Part shown: positions 27,257 through 35,154 of the stretch, piece by piece
Layout of the letters: each line of letters starts with the position of its first letter
How positions within the stretch are numbered: the first letter of the stretch is position 1
NCBI RefSeq assembly: GCF_025642135.1
Contig: NZ_CP106793.1
Span: forward strand, 4,990,001-5,054,000
Direction of reading: 5' to 3'
Length of the DNA stretch: 64,000 nucleotides
DNA from: Streptomyces cynarae
Lineage (GTDB): Bacteria; Actinomycetota; Actinomycetes; Streptomycetales; Streptomycetaceae
Notes under the pieces: model-generated
The model's database searches: none
What the model saw: only the letters and a program-made list of their open reading frames with translations
Told to the model about the DNA's origin: nothing
Made by a program: the position numbers and the translations under genes

Positions 27257-27613
27257 GGTCGGGGCCCTTCGGACGTGCGAGTTGGGGGGGTGACACCTCC
27301 ACTCGACCGGTCGGCGGGAGCGGAGGCCTCGACGGCCAGCTTGACCGCTGGTTCGCCCGCCCGCCACACTCGCCGCCGAATTCGGGACGCCGAACCGACG
27401 GAATGTGTCCCGACCTGCGCAAACGCCGTCCCTCGGGAGGGAAACCCGGGACGGCGGGCCACGGTTGGAAGCGGACCGGGCACTTCCAACTGGCCTCGGC
27501 AGTTACGTTGTTGACCATCACATCGGTCGCTTGACGAACCACCGGGGGAACGGCCGATCGACCGATCGACCGATGGAACGACCGACTCCTTACGCCGACA
27601 CCAGGGAGACGCC
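27257..27613. other. Divergent intergenic region with short tandem repeat
   Basis: 357 bp between two divergent starts, expected to contain both promoters. An 8 bp unit CCGATCGA is repeated at 27554 and 27562 with a third, changed copy (CCGATGGA) at 27570, about 35 bp before the methyltransferase start, where it could be an activator or repressor site. No convincing -10/-35 pair or hairpin was identified elsewhere. Confidence 0.4.
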
Positions 27614-28519
27614 ATGTCCGACGATGCCCTCAGCCACGACCCGGCCGAGCTGCGCAAGCGGATCGACACCACCAAGGCCCATCCGGCCCGCGTCTACGAC
27701 GTCTTCCTCGGCGGCAAGGACAACTACCCGGTGGACCGCGCGGCCGCCGCCGCGGCGCTCGCCGCCAACCCGCGCGGCTACCTCGACGTGCGGCACAACC
27801 GCGACTTCCTGCGCCGCGCCGTGAACCGGCTGGCGAAGGAGGACGGCATCCGGCAGTTCCTCGACATCGGCACCGGCCTGCCGACCGGCGAGAACGTCCA
27901 CCAGATCGCCCAGCGCATCAACCCCGACTCCCGGGTCGTCTACGTCGACAACGACCCGGTCGTCCTGGCGCACGCCCGTGCCCTGCTCACCAGCGGACCC
28001 CAGGGCCGCACGGACTACATAGACGCCGACCTCAAGAGCCCCGACCGGATCCTCGAACAGGCCGCGAAGACCCTCGACTTCGACCAGCCGGTCGCCCTCG
28101 TGCTCGTGGCGATCCTGCACTTCGTCGAGGACGAGGAGGCGTACCAGATCGTGCGCGAGCTGATGGACGCGCTGCCCTCCGGGAGCCGGCTGGTGCTCAG
28201 CCACCTCACCGAGGATCTCAACCCGGAGAACATCCGCGCCGTCCAGCGCACCTACACCGAGCGCGGCTTCACCTTCGTGCTGCGCTCCAAGGACGAGGTC
28301 GCCCGGTTCTTCACCGACACCCCGGGCCTCACAGCGGACGAGCCGGGTGTCGTCCCGGTCCACCACTGGCACCAGGACGGCGCGGCACCCGTCCCCGAGG
28401 CCGTGGACCCCGCCTACCTCGCCACCCTCGACGACATCGAGAAGGTCCGTTACCGCGACATCAACGACGTCACCGATGCCGACATCAACGTGTACGCGGC
28501 CACCGGTCGAAAGGCCTGA
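27614..28519 (+). CDS. SAM-dependent methyltransferase, DUF574 family
   Basis: 301 residues. The N-terminal block PARVYDVFLGGKDNYPVDR (about 25-43) and LDVRHNRDFLRRAV are signatures of the DUF574/Methyltransf_19 family of Actinobacteria. The SAM-binding site is QFLDIGTGLPTGENVH near residue 85, with YVDNDPVVLAHARALL as the acidic strand, then VALVLVAILHFVEDEE. The family is abundant in Streptomyces and lies near regulators; the methyl acceptor is unknown for most members. ATG 27614 follows CAGGGAGACGCC, a fair ribosome-binding site. It converges on the APH-like gene, sharing a hairpin. Confidence 0.92.
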   Translation: MSDDALSHDPAELRKRIDTTKAHPARVYDVFLGGKDNYPVDRAAAAAALAANPRGYLDVRHNRDFLRRAVNRLAKEDGIRQFLDIGTGLPTGENVHQIAQRINPDSRVVYVDNDPVVLAHARALLTSGPQGRTDYIDADLKSPDRILEQAAKTLDFDQPVALVLVAILHFVEDEEAYQIVRELMDALPSGSRLVLSHLTEDLNPENIRAVQRTYTERGFTFVLRSKDEVARFFTDTPGLTADEPGVVPVHHWHQDGAAPVPEAVDPAYLATLDDIEKVRYRDINDVTDADINVYAATGRKA

Positions 28520-28544
28520 CGCCGGGAGGTTTCCCCGGTGTCAG
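28516..28544. terminator. Hairpin spanning two convergent stop codons
   Basis: CTGACGCCGGG (28516-28526) pairs with CCCGGTGTCAG (28534-28544) with a single G-U pair. The left arm contains the methyltransferase stop codon and the right arm the stop codon of the convergent gene, so one element can terminate both. Confidence 0.7.
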
Positions 28545-29482
28545 CCGTCCGTGCCGAACCACAGCTCGGCGAGTGCGTCGAAACGTGGTTCGGCCGGATG
28601 CGGCAGCTCGTGGAGGTAGAAGGGCAGATCGCTGTAGACGTGCAGCAGGGTGTACGCCATCAGCTGGTCCGGGTCGTACGGGGTGCGTCCGTAGGCCTCG
28701 TAGAAACGGCGGAGCTGGCGCGGGTCGGCGCGGGTGACGAACAGGCCGACGCAGACGAAGTCGTACGCCGGGTCACCGATCATCGCCGGCTCGAAGTCGA
28801 ACAGGCCGGTCAGCACGCGCCCGCCGCGCATGTCGATGGTCAGGTGCTCGCTCATGAACTCGGTGTGCAGCAGCACGCGTTCGGTGGACACGGGCAGCGG
28901 CACGGAGTCCAGGAAGTCGGGGATCCGGCTCAGCCAGGGCTCACTCACCCCGGAGTGACGGTGCCACTCGACCGCCCCGGCGCGCTGGCTGCGCAGGAAC
29001 GCCGTCCAGTCCGGCGGCCCGACGATGTCCGTCAGCGGGTTCCAGAACATCGCGTGCAGCGAGGCCAGCGCCTCGGCCGACTCCGTGACGATACGGTCCT
29101 GTTCCGCGGCGGTGAGCCGGTGCCAGACGTCGTTGAGGGTCCATCCGGGCAGCCGGGACATCAGCACCCACCGCCAGCCGTTCACGAACTCCTCGGTGCC
29201 GATCAACCGCGGAGTGGGGAGCTTCAGTTGACCCCACAGGTGGTGCAACACCCGTGCCTCACGGACGGCTTCCCGCGCCTCGAACCGCGGATAGAGCTTC
29301 AGCACCAAGTCGCCCCCGACCGCGTACACCGGCAGTGTCCCGTCCGGGAAGCGGCGCACCGCCAGCCCCACAAGGCCCATCTGGTCGAGCAGATGGAGCA
29401 CAGCCGGGCGCAACACCCCCTCGTCCGAGACCATGGCTTTCAACTCGTCGTTCGTGTCGACGCTCGGCAGCATGCGCCGCAT
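28541..29482 (-). CDS. Aminoglycoside phosphotransferase (APH)-like kinase
   Basis: 313 residues from ATG 29482 (MRRMLPSVDTNDEL). The protein-kinase-like fold is recognisable: GGDLVLKLYPRFEAREAVREARVLHHL holds the ATP-binding Lys and Glu, LMSRLPGWTLNDVW the hinge, HTEFMSEHLTID (near 205) the catalytic loop, and GLFDFEPAMIGDPAYDF the metal-binding Asp segment. The catalytic loop has Glu where the family normally has Asp (HGDLH), so activity is uncertain. The substrate may be a small alcohol or antibiotic, but resistance is not implied by family alone. It is divergent from the aminotransferase, with a 153 bp gap. Confidence 0.8.
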   Translation of the reverse strand: MRRMLPSVDTNDELKAMVSDEGVLRPAVLHLLDQMGLVGLAVRRFPDGTLPVYAVGGDLVLKLYPRFEAREAVREARVLHHLWGQLKLPTPRLIGTEEFVNGWRWVLMSRLPGWTLNDVWHRLTAAEQDRIVTESAEALASLHAMFWNPLTDIVGPPDWTAFLRSQRAGAVEWHRHSGVSEPWLSRIPDFLDSVPLPVSTERVLLHTEFMSEHLTIDMRGGRVLTGLFDFEPAMIGDPAYDFVCVGLFVTRADPRQLRRFYEAYGRTPYDPDQLMAYTLLHVYSDLPFYLHELPHPAEPRFDALAELWFGTDG

Positions 29483-29635
29483 GCTAGGGCCCACGGACCG
29501 TCGTCCGCATGGCGAAACGAGACTGTTGTAAGGGGCAGCGATTTCCCTAAGGTGCATGAACGAGGTGTTTTCGAGTGGTGTTCCCTATGACGCATTACGT
29601 CTGATGAACACCTGTACATATGAGGAGCCGCCCCC

Positions 29636-30840
29636 GTGACCTCCAGCGACAGTCCGCCCAGCGGTCCGCCACAGCCCGCGTTCGCCGCCCGGGTCGCCTC
29701 GGTCGGCGGTTCCCCCGTTCGGGACATCCTCGCCGTCACCGCGCGTCCCGAAGTCGTCAACTTCGCGGGCGGCCTGCCCGCCCCCGGGCTCTTCGACAGC
29801 GAGGGCGTCGCCGCCGCGTTCCAGGCCGTGCTGACGGAGGTCCCGCAGCGGGCGTTGCAGTACTCGACGACCGAGGGCGAACCGGCGCTGCGCACCGCGC
29901 TCGCCGACCGCACCACCGCGCGCGGCCTCGCCACCCGCCCCGACGACCTCCTCGTCACCACCGGCTCCCAGCAGGCCCTCTCCCTGCTCGCCACCGCCCT
30001 GCTGGAGCCCGGCGACACGGTTCTCGTGGAGAACCCCTGCTACCTCGCCGCCCTCCAGGCCTTCGGCTTCGCGGGTGCCAGGGTCGTCGCCGTCCCCTGC
30101 GACGAGGACGGTGTCGACCCCGACGCGCTGGAGGGGCTGGTGGTGCGGGAGCGCCCCAAGCTGCTCTACACCGTCCCCACCTTCCAGAACCCCACCGGCC
30201 GCACCCTGCCCGCCGACCGCCGCGCCGCGATCGCCGGCGTCGCCGCCCGGCACGGCCTGTGGATCGTCGAGGACGACCCGTACGGGGAGCTCCGCTTCGA
30301 GGGAGAGCGCGTCCCGTGGATCGCCTCGTACGAGGACGCCCACGACCGCGCGGTGCTCCTCGGCTCGTTCTCCAAGGTGATGGCCCCGGGCCTGCGCCTC
30401 GGCTGGCTGCGGGCGCGGCGGCGCTGCGGCGGGCCTGCGCGATCGCCAAGCAGGCGGCCGACCTGCACACGCCGTCCGTCAACCAGCTCGCCGCCGCACG
30501 GTACCTGGCGGACCGCGACCTCGACGCGCACGTCGTCCGGGTCGCCGCGGCCTACCGCGAACGCCGCGACGCCATGCTCGCCGGCCTCGCGGAGGCTCTG
30601 CCCGAGGGCTCCGTCTGGAACCGCCCCCAGGGCGGCATGTTCCTCTGGGCGCGACTCCCCGAGGCGTACGACACCACGGCGCTGCTGCCGCGGGTGGTGG
30701 AGCAGGACGTGGCGTACGTCCCGGGCGCGCCGTTCTACGCCGACGCGCCGGACCGGTCGACGCTGCGGCTGTGCTTCGTCACGCACACGCCGACGGAGAT
30801 CGAGGAGGGGTTGCGCAGGCTCGGGAAGGGGCTCAGCTGA
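29636..30840 (+). pseudogene. PLP-dependent class I/II aminotransferase, frameshifted
   Basis: The frame opens at GTG 29636 and reads a typical MocR/2-aminoadipate-type aminotransferase: NFAGGLPAPGLF, LQYSTTEGEPALRTAL, TTGSQQALSLLA, TVPTFQNPTGRTL, WIVEDDPYGELRF, and the PLP lysine in GSFSKVMAPGLRLGW. At about 30412-30420 (GGGCGCGGCG) it slips, and the rest (CAIAKQAADLHTPSVNQLAA to GLRRLGKGLS) continues one base back in another frame to the stop at 30840. A single missing C in the G/C run would restore LRAPAALRRACAIA. Either the gene is recently inactivated or the base is a sequencing error; intact length would be about 401 residues. Confidence 0.85.
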
Positions 30841-31048
30841 GGGCTGCCCGGCGTGCCGCGTAGGCGGCGAAGGCGACCCAGGTGGCCGGGGTTACCTGGA
30901 GGGTGGGGCCGGTGGGGTTCTTGGAGTCGCGGATGTGGACCGCCGCGTTGTCGTTGGGCTGGGGGGCGGTGAAGGCGACTTCGAGGCACTGGCCGCCCTC
31001 GTCACCGCTGTAGGTCGACTTGAACCACTGAAATGCTTCGGTGCTCAT
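30833..31048 (-). CDS. DUF397 small protein
   Basis: 71 residues: FQWFKSTYSGDEGGQCLEVAF, then AVHIRDSKNPTGPTLQVTPATWVAFAAY, the full DUF397 pattern (W-x-K-S-x-S, C-V/L-E, RDSK, W-x-x-F). DUF397 proteins act with WhiJ-like HTH partners in Streptomyces, and BldB is a relative. The start codon overlaps the stop of the HTH gene (ATGA, 31045-31048), so the two are translated as a pair. The 3' end overlaps the tail of the aminotransferase by 8 bp in convergent orientation. Confidence 0.93.
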   Translation of the reverse strand: MSTEAFQWFKSTYSGDEGGQCLEVAFTAPQPNDNAAVHIRDSKNPTGPTLQVTPATWVAFAAYAARRAALS

Positions 31049-31872
31049 GTTTCTCCCAGCAAGCGGTCGAGCAGACCCATGGAGTCATGAGTGGTCAGGG
31101 CCTGTGTTCGCAGCATCGCATATTTGCGCGCCAGGATGGACACCTCGTCCGGGTCGGAGACCCACTGGCTGCCGCGCTGGGACTCGGTGTAGGCGAGGTG
31201 CTGGTGGTCGGGCGTCTCCAGGAGGGTGAACGGGCCGTTGAGGCCAGCGTGGTAGGGGCTGTCCAAGGGCAGGAACTGCATGGCGATGCCCGGCAGTTCA
31301 GCGATCTCGCGCAGGTGCCGTAGCTGCTCCCTGCGCACCCTTGGATCACCGATTCCCAGGTGCAGTACGGGTTCCCACACGACGAAGCTCAAAGTCGGCG
31401 GGACCTTCCGGTGCAGAATCTCCTGACGCTCGACACGGGCCGCCGTACGGGTCTCGACCTCGTCCTCGTCGTACGCCGGTACACGATTGCGCAGCACGGC
31501 GCGGGCGTATGCCTCGGTTTGGAGGATGCCAGGCACGACCAAGGTGTCGTACCAGGACAGGGCAATAGCCTCGCGCTCGTGGTGGATGTACAGCTCGGCC
31601 CACATCGGGAACTGGTCGATCTCGGGAAGGTTGGCCACCCCCGCGGTCAATAACCCCTTGGTGTCCAGGAGTTGGTCCAGCGCCTCGGCGAGATCCGGCT
31701 TCAGCGGTCGTCGTCCCTGTTCGATCGACGCGATGGTCTCCTCGTCGACCATGAGCTCCCTGGCCAGGGATCCTTGGGTGTGGCCCGCCGCACGGCGGGC
31801 CGTGCCCAGCTGGACGCCCAGCATCTTCATGGCCGAGACGTTCTTCTTCCGTGGAGGCTTCCTGGAGGTCAT
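31045..31872 (-). CDS. WhiJ-like XRE-family regulator with DUF5753
   Basis: 275 residues. The XRE helix-turn-helix occupies residues about 18-70 (QLGTARRAAGHTQGSLARELMVDEETIASIEQG). The rest is the DUF5753 ligand-binding or partner domain, from about 88 to the end: MWAELYIHHEREAIALSWYDTLVVPGILQTEAYARAVL, and LPLDSPYHAGLNGPFTLLE near the C-terminus. With the overlapping DUF397 gene it forms the standard WhiJ-type pair, where the DUF397 protein is thought to relieve repression. A strong palindrome in the divergent region at 31918 is a likely autoregulatory operator. Confidence 0.92.
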   Translation of the reverse strand: MTSRKPPRKKNVSAMKMLGVQLGTARRAAGHTQGSLARELMVDEETIASIEQGRRPLKPDLAEALDQLLDTKGLLTAGVANLPEIDQFPMWAELYIHHEREAIALSWYDTLVVPGILQTEAYARAVLRNRVPAYDEDEVETRTAARVERQEILHRKVPPTLSFVVWEPVLHLGIGDPRVRREQLRHLREIAELPGIAMQFLPLDSPYHAGLNGPFTLLETPDHQHLAYTESQRGSQWVSDPDEVSILARKYAMLRTQALTTHDSMGLLDRLLGET

Positions 31873-31917
31873 GCTGGTCCAACTCCCCGCGCGTGCCCGT
31901 TCGCGACCCCGAAGGGA

Positions 31918-31940
31918 CCCGTACGAAATATCCGTACGGG
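31918..31940. promoter_or_regulatory. Operator-like palindrome in the divergent region
   Basis: CCCGTACG (31918-31925) and CGTACGGG (31933-31940) are perfectly inverted around the AT-rich centre AAATATC. It lies 45 bp from the WhiJ-like start and 45 bp from the RsbW-like start, where both divergent promoters should be. The likely ligand is the WhiJ-like protein itself. Confidence 0.7.
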
Positions 31941-31985
31941 TTCACTGAGTGATCCACGGTAGTGACTCTCCGCAACACTCGTCCC

Positions 31986-32402
31986 GTGAACGAGATGATC
32001 CAACTCCCGCCCCTGCGCGAGAGGTTCTTCCGGAGGGAGCGCCGGTCCGTCCCGGCCGCACGGCAGTTCGCGTACGAGGTCCTGGCCGGCTGGGGGCTCG
32101 AGAAGGCGGAACGGTGCGACGACGTGTTGTTGTGTGTCAGCGAGTTGGCGACGAACGCGCTGGTGCACGGCGTGCCGCCGGGCCGTTGCTTCCGGGTGTT
32201 CCTGCGGTACGACGGCGCGGTGCTGCGGGTCGAGGTGCACGACAGCGGCCCCGGTGAGCCGCGCATCCCGTTGGAGGCGGACGAGGGCGGCCGGGGACTG
32301 CTCCTGGTGGCGGCGCTCTCGGACAAGTGGGGGGTGGGGGAGCGGGACCCCGGCAAGGTGGTGTGGTGCGAATTTCTGTCACCGCTGCGGCCAGGCAGTT
32401 GA
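31986..32402 (+). CDS. RsbW-like anti-sigma/ATP-binding protein (HATPase_c_2)
   Basis: About 138 residues from GTG 31986; GTG 31962 and ATG 31995 are alternatives and no ribosome-binding site decides between them, so a leaderless start is possible. The GHKL ATPase motifs are present: CVSELATNALVHG (N box), VEVHDSGPGEP (G1) and EGGRGLLLVAALSDKWG (G2). Such single-domain proteins in Streptomyces are anti-sigma or anti-anti-sigma kinases, or act with BldB/WhiJ systems. It is divergent from the WhiJ/DUF397 pair and shares its palindrome, so the three genes probably form one regulatory module. Confidence 0.88.
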   Translation: MNEMIQLPPLRERFFRRERRSVPAARQFAYEVLAGWGLEKAERCDDVLLCVSELATNALVHGVPPGRCFRVFLRYDGAVLRVEVHDSGPGEPRIPLEADEGGRGLLLVAALSDKWGVGERDPGKVVWCEFLSPLRPGS

Positions 32403-32411
32403 ACTCGCCGG

Positions 32412-32438
32412 TGCGACACATTCCCCAGATGTGTCGCA
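32412..32438. terminator. Inverted repeat between convergent genes
   Basis: TGCGACACAT (32412-32421) and ATGTGTCGCA (32429-32438) form a perfect 10 bp stem with a 7 nt loop. It is located in the 56 bp between two convergent stop codons, consistent with a bidirectional terminator although there is no T run. Confidence 0.55.
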
Positions 32439-32458
32439 GTTCCGCAGGCAACACCACC

Positions 32459-33451
32459 TCAGTGGACGGTCGCCGAGGTTGGAGGCGGAGCCGTCGTGCG
32501 GCCCTCGACGCACTCCGGTCGCCCGCCCGTCGTCGGTCGGAAGCACGCCCGGACGGCGGTGCCGGGGCGGGTGGCGGCCATGGGGGTGTAGACGTAGTCC
32601 TTCGCCTCGTCGGCGTCCTTGACCCGGGCCGAGTGGCTGCGGCCGTCCGCGGTCACCTCGATCCGGTCGCCGACATGGGCGCCCCACACCCGGGCCCAAC
32701 TCGCGCCGCACTCCTTGCTGTAGCGCAGTTCCATACCTACGCCGGCTGCGGTGTGGTGCGACGCCAGGGTGGCCGGGTGGGGGCCGCAGTGCAGGGCCAT
32801 CGGGTCCCCGCCCTCGCAGGTGGCGCCCCCGCAGAGCGGGGCGAGGACGGGTTGGGGCGGGGACGGAAACGACCGCGGGGCCTCGCCCGGGTGCGGCAGG
32901 AGGAAGAGGACCAGGGCGACGGCTCCGGTGGCGAGGGCGCATACGGCGGCGACCAGCGCGGCGGCCGCGCCCTTCCGGACGGCGTGTCCCGTTTCGTCGG
33001 CCGGGGCAGGGGAGGAGCCAGTGGTCTTGACCGTGTCCGTGGCGTTCGCCGCGTCCGCATCCGTGGTCCCCGCCGTGTCCCCGTCCGCGGCCGGGGAGCG
33101 GGACGAAGCCGGGGAGGGGGACGAAGCCGGAGGCGGGGGTGACTGCTGTGCCGGGGCCGTGGGCGGCTCCTCCGCCCGTGCGCGTCCGCTCGCCTCCGAC
33201 TCCGCCAGTTCCCACAGGGCCAGACAGCGAGCGGCGGGTTCGCGGGCGAGGTGGCACAGGTCCAGCACGGCCTGGCGCGGCGGCAGTGTCTTGCCGTTGA
33301 GATAGCGCTCCCAGGACGACTTGCTGTACGGGGTGCGTTCCTCCAGGCGGGCCAGGCTCAGACCGGTGCGCACCTTCAGCTCACGCAGTTCGGCCGCCAA
33401 CCGCGCCCGCTCCGCGGACGTCGTCCCCTGCGTCCCCGTCGGCCGGGTCAT
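32459..33451 (-). CDS. Membrane-anchored XRE-HTH protein with extracytoplasmic DUF2690
   Basis: 330 residues from ATG 33451. An HTH of about 60 residues (LAAELRELKVRTGLSLARLEERTPYSKSSWERYLNGKTLPPRQAV) is followed by a low-complexity Pro/Ser/Asp linker, one membrane segment (AALVAAVCALATGAVALVLFLL, about 205-227) and a Cys-containing outer domain: LCGGATCEGGDPMALHCG to GDRIEVTADG, the DUF2690 pattern with paired cysteines. The order places DNA binding inside and a small-domain sensor outside. It overlaps the upstream gene by ATGA, so the two are co-translated. Confidence 0.88.
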   Translation of the reverse strand: MTRPTGTQGTTSAERARLAAELRELKVRTGLSLARLEERTPYSKSSWERYLNGKTLPPRQAVLDLCHLAREPAARCLALWELAESEASGRARAEEPPTAPAQQSPPPPASSPSPASSRSPAADGDTAGTTDADAANATDTVKTTGSSPAPADETGHAVRKGAAAALVAAVCALATGAVALVLFLLPHPGEAPRSFPSPPQPVLAPLCGGATCEGGDPMALHCGPHPATLASHHTAAGVGMELRYSKECGASWARVWGAHVGDRIEVTADGRSHSARVKDADEAKDYVYTPMAATRPGTAVRACFRPTTGGRPECVEGRTTAPPPTSATVH

Positions 33452-34275
33452 TTGCGGAGCGCCCCCCAGGTGTGCGGTCCGACGATGCCGTCCGGGGGCA
33501 GGCCGGCCCGCTTCTGCAGGTCCTTGACCGCGCGCTCGGTCAGCGGTCCGTAGACACCGTCGATGCCGCCCGGGGAGAAGCCCGCCCGGCGCAGCAGACA
33601 CTGCGCCTCGGCCACGTCCGGCCCCGCCAGGCCCTGCGCCAGGATCGCGTCCTGCGTACGGCTGTTGCCCGCGTACCAGTGGCCGTCGGTCCGCTGGATG
33701 CGGCAGGTGTACGACGGCGCCGACCCCGACGTCGGGAAGGACCCGGCGGTCGTGGCGGGGCGGGTCGTCGCCGCCTTGTCGTCGGCGCTGTGGTCCGTGA
33801 GGCGGACGGCCAGGAGAACCGCCGAGACGACGGCCAGCACCAGGGCCACGGCTCCCGCCGCAACCGCGATGCGCAACGAACGTCCGTGCGGCCGCGCCGA
33901 CCTGCCGTCCGCCGCGGACAGGGTCTCGTCGTCAGTCGAGGACGTCCCGGCCTCGGCCGCCGAAGGCTCCTCCCCGTCCGCCTCCGCCACCGGCGTGTCC
34001 CGCCGCCGCTTCTCCCAGCCCTCCGCGGCCAGTTCGTGCAGCACCAGCAGTCGTGTCGGATCCTCGCCGCCGACCTGGGCCAGTGCCTCCACGGCCTCCC
34101 GGGGCGGCAGGGACCTGCCGTTGAGGTACCGCTCCCACGACTTCTGGCTGTAGCCCGTCTTCGCCGCCAGCCGCTGCATGCTCAGATCGCCGTGGTCCTT
34201 CAGCCGCCGTAATCGCACCACCAACTGCCGCACACGCGGATCCAGGTCTGCGGGCAGCGCTTTCCAACGCGACAT
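33448..34275 (-). CDS. Membrane-anchored XRE-HTH protein with peptidoglycan-binding domain
   Basis: 275 residues from ATG 34275, after GGGGGAAC. The HTH (VRQLVVRLRRLKDHGDLSMQRLAAKTGYSQKSWERYLNGRSLPPREAV) is a clear paralogue of the one in the downstream gene. Then come an acidic Ser/Thr linker, a membrane segment (IAVAAGAVALVLAVVSAVLLAV, about 155-176) and a C-terminal PG_binding_1 repeat: LAGPDVAEAQCLLRRAGF, DGVYGPLTERAVKDLQKRAGLPPDGIVGPHTWGAL. The likely role is to link cell-wall state to transcription; this is inferred from architecture. It heads the two-gene operon. Confidence 0.88.
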   Translation of the reverse strand: MSRWKALPADLDPRVRQLVVRLRRLKDHGDLSMQRLAAKTGYSQKSWERYLNGRSLPPREAVEALAQVGGEDPTRLLVLHELAAEGWEKRRRDTPVAEADGEEPSAAEAGTSSTDDETLSAADGRSARPHGRSLRIAVAAGAVALVLAVVSAVLLAVRLTDHSADDKAATTRPATTAGSFPTSGSAPSYTCRIQRTDGHWYAGNSRTQDAILAQGLAGPDVAEAQCLLRRAGFSPGGIDGVYGPLTERAVKDLQKRAGLPPDGIVGPHTWGALRK

Positions 34276-34608
34276 GTTCCCCCTACTCGCGTCCCGGGAC
34301 CTTGGTCGTCGGTCCCCGTTTCCGCCGCATTCTGCATGAACTTTCACGGCGCACCCCACCTATCGGTTCCCGCCCCGGCACCGAATAGGCCACCCGCCTG
34401 CCCCACCCGCTCCCCGTCGGCGACGCGTCGGAGCGTCCCGCCCAGGCGTCCCGCCGAGGCGTGTCCCCGCAGGTCAGCGCCCGCAACGTCCCACGAAGTC
34501 GTCACTGCGGCGGTGCTCGTGGCGGAGCCGGGCGCCCGGCCCGCACTCTCGAGTTGCCAGCGGCGCCCACCACGTCAGGTGCCGCCCGATCACCCGAAAG
34601 GGACACAC
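34276..34608. other. Intergenic region, divergent promoters
   Basis: 333 bp between two divergent starts. Both promoters should be here. No hairpin, riboswitch-like fold or strong -10/-35 pair was seen; an AAAGGGACACAC run directly before 34609 gives the ribosome-binding site of the secreted protein. Confidence 0.4.
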
Positions 34609-35064
34609 ATGCGACCGAACCTCATGGCCAGGACCCTCGTCGCCGCCACCGCCGTCGCCGGGATCGCCGCCGGCAGCCTTGCGGGTGCGACCGCGGGCTT
34701 CGCGGCCTCCGCGCCGGCCGCCAAGCCGGCGATGAGCACCCAGGCCGTCTCCGTGCAGGCGGTGAACAACCTCGGCCTGAACACGAACGAGGCCAAGGGC
34801 ATTCAGCGGGTGCTGAAGCGCGACTGGGGCTACAAGGGGGCCATCGACGGCCGGCTCGGCACCGAGAGCTGGAAGGCCATGCAGCGCTACCTCCACAAGT
34901 ACTGGGGCTACAACAAGAAGATCGACGGCGTCGTCGGCAGCGACACGGTGAAGGCGCTGCAGCGCATGCTGAAGAAGTACTGCGGCTACAAGGGCAAGAT
35001 CGACGGAATCGCCGGGAAGGACACCAGGGCCGCCTTCAAGTGGTTCGCCAACCACTACGCCTGA
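34609..35064 (+). CDS. Secreted peptidoglycan-binding protein
   Basis: 151 residues with a Sec signal peptide at the N-terminus (LVAATAVAGIAAGSLAGATAGFAASA, cleavage near residue 33). The mature part carries three successive units of similar design: GIQRVLKRDWGYKGAIDGRLGTES, AMQRYLHKYWGYNKKIDGVVG and ALQRMLKKYCGYKGKIDGIAGKDT. Each resembles one half of a PG_binding_1 domain of the type seen in phage endolysins and cell-wall hydrolases. There is no catalytic domain, so it may coat or modulate the wall or anchor partners. The ribosome-binding site AAAGGGAC lies upstream. It is transcribed away from the paralogous membrane HTH proteins, one of which carries a similar domain. Confidence 0.88.
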   Translation: MRPNLMARTLVAATAVAGIAAGSLAGATAGFAASAPAAKPAMSTQAVSVQAVNNLGLNTNEAKGIQRVLKRDWGYKGAIDGRLGTESWKAMQRYLHKYWGYNKKIDGVVGSDTVKALQRMLKKYCGYKGKIDGIAGKDTRAAFKWFANHYA

Positions 35065-35097
35065 CGGCTGCCTGTGAGAGTCGCCCTTCCCGGAACG

Positions 35098-35137
35098 CCG
35101 CGGCCCGTCCTCCCACGGGGGAGAGGACGGGCCGCGG
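35098..35137. terminator. Bidirectional terminator before argS
   Basis: CCGCGGCCCGTCCTC (35098-35112) and GAGGACGGGCCGCGG (35123-35137) form a perfect 15 bp stem with a 10 nt loop, between the secreted protein stop at 35064 and the argS stop at 35155 on the other strand. Confidence 0.88.
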
Positions 35138-35154
35138 TCCTGGCAGGGTGGGGC

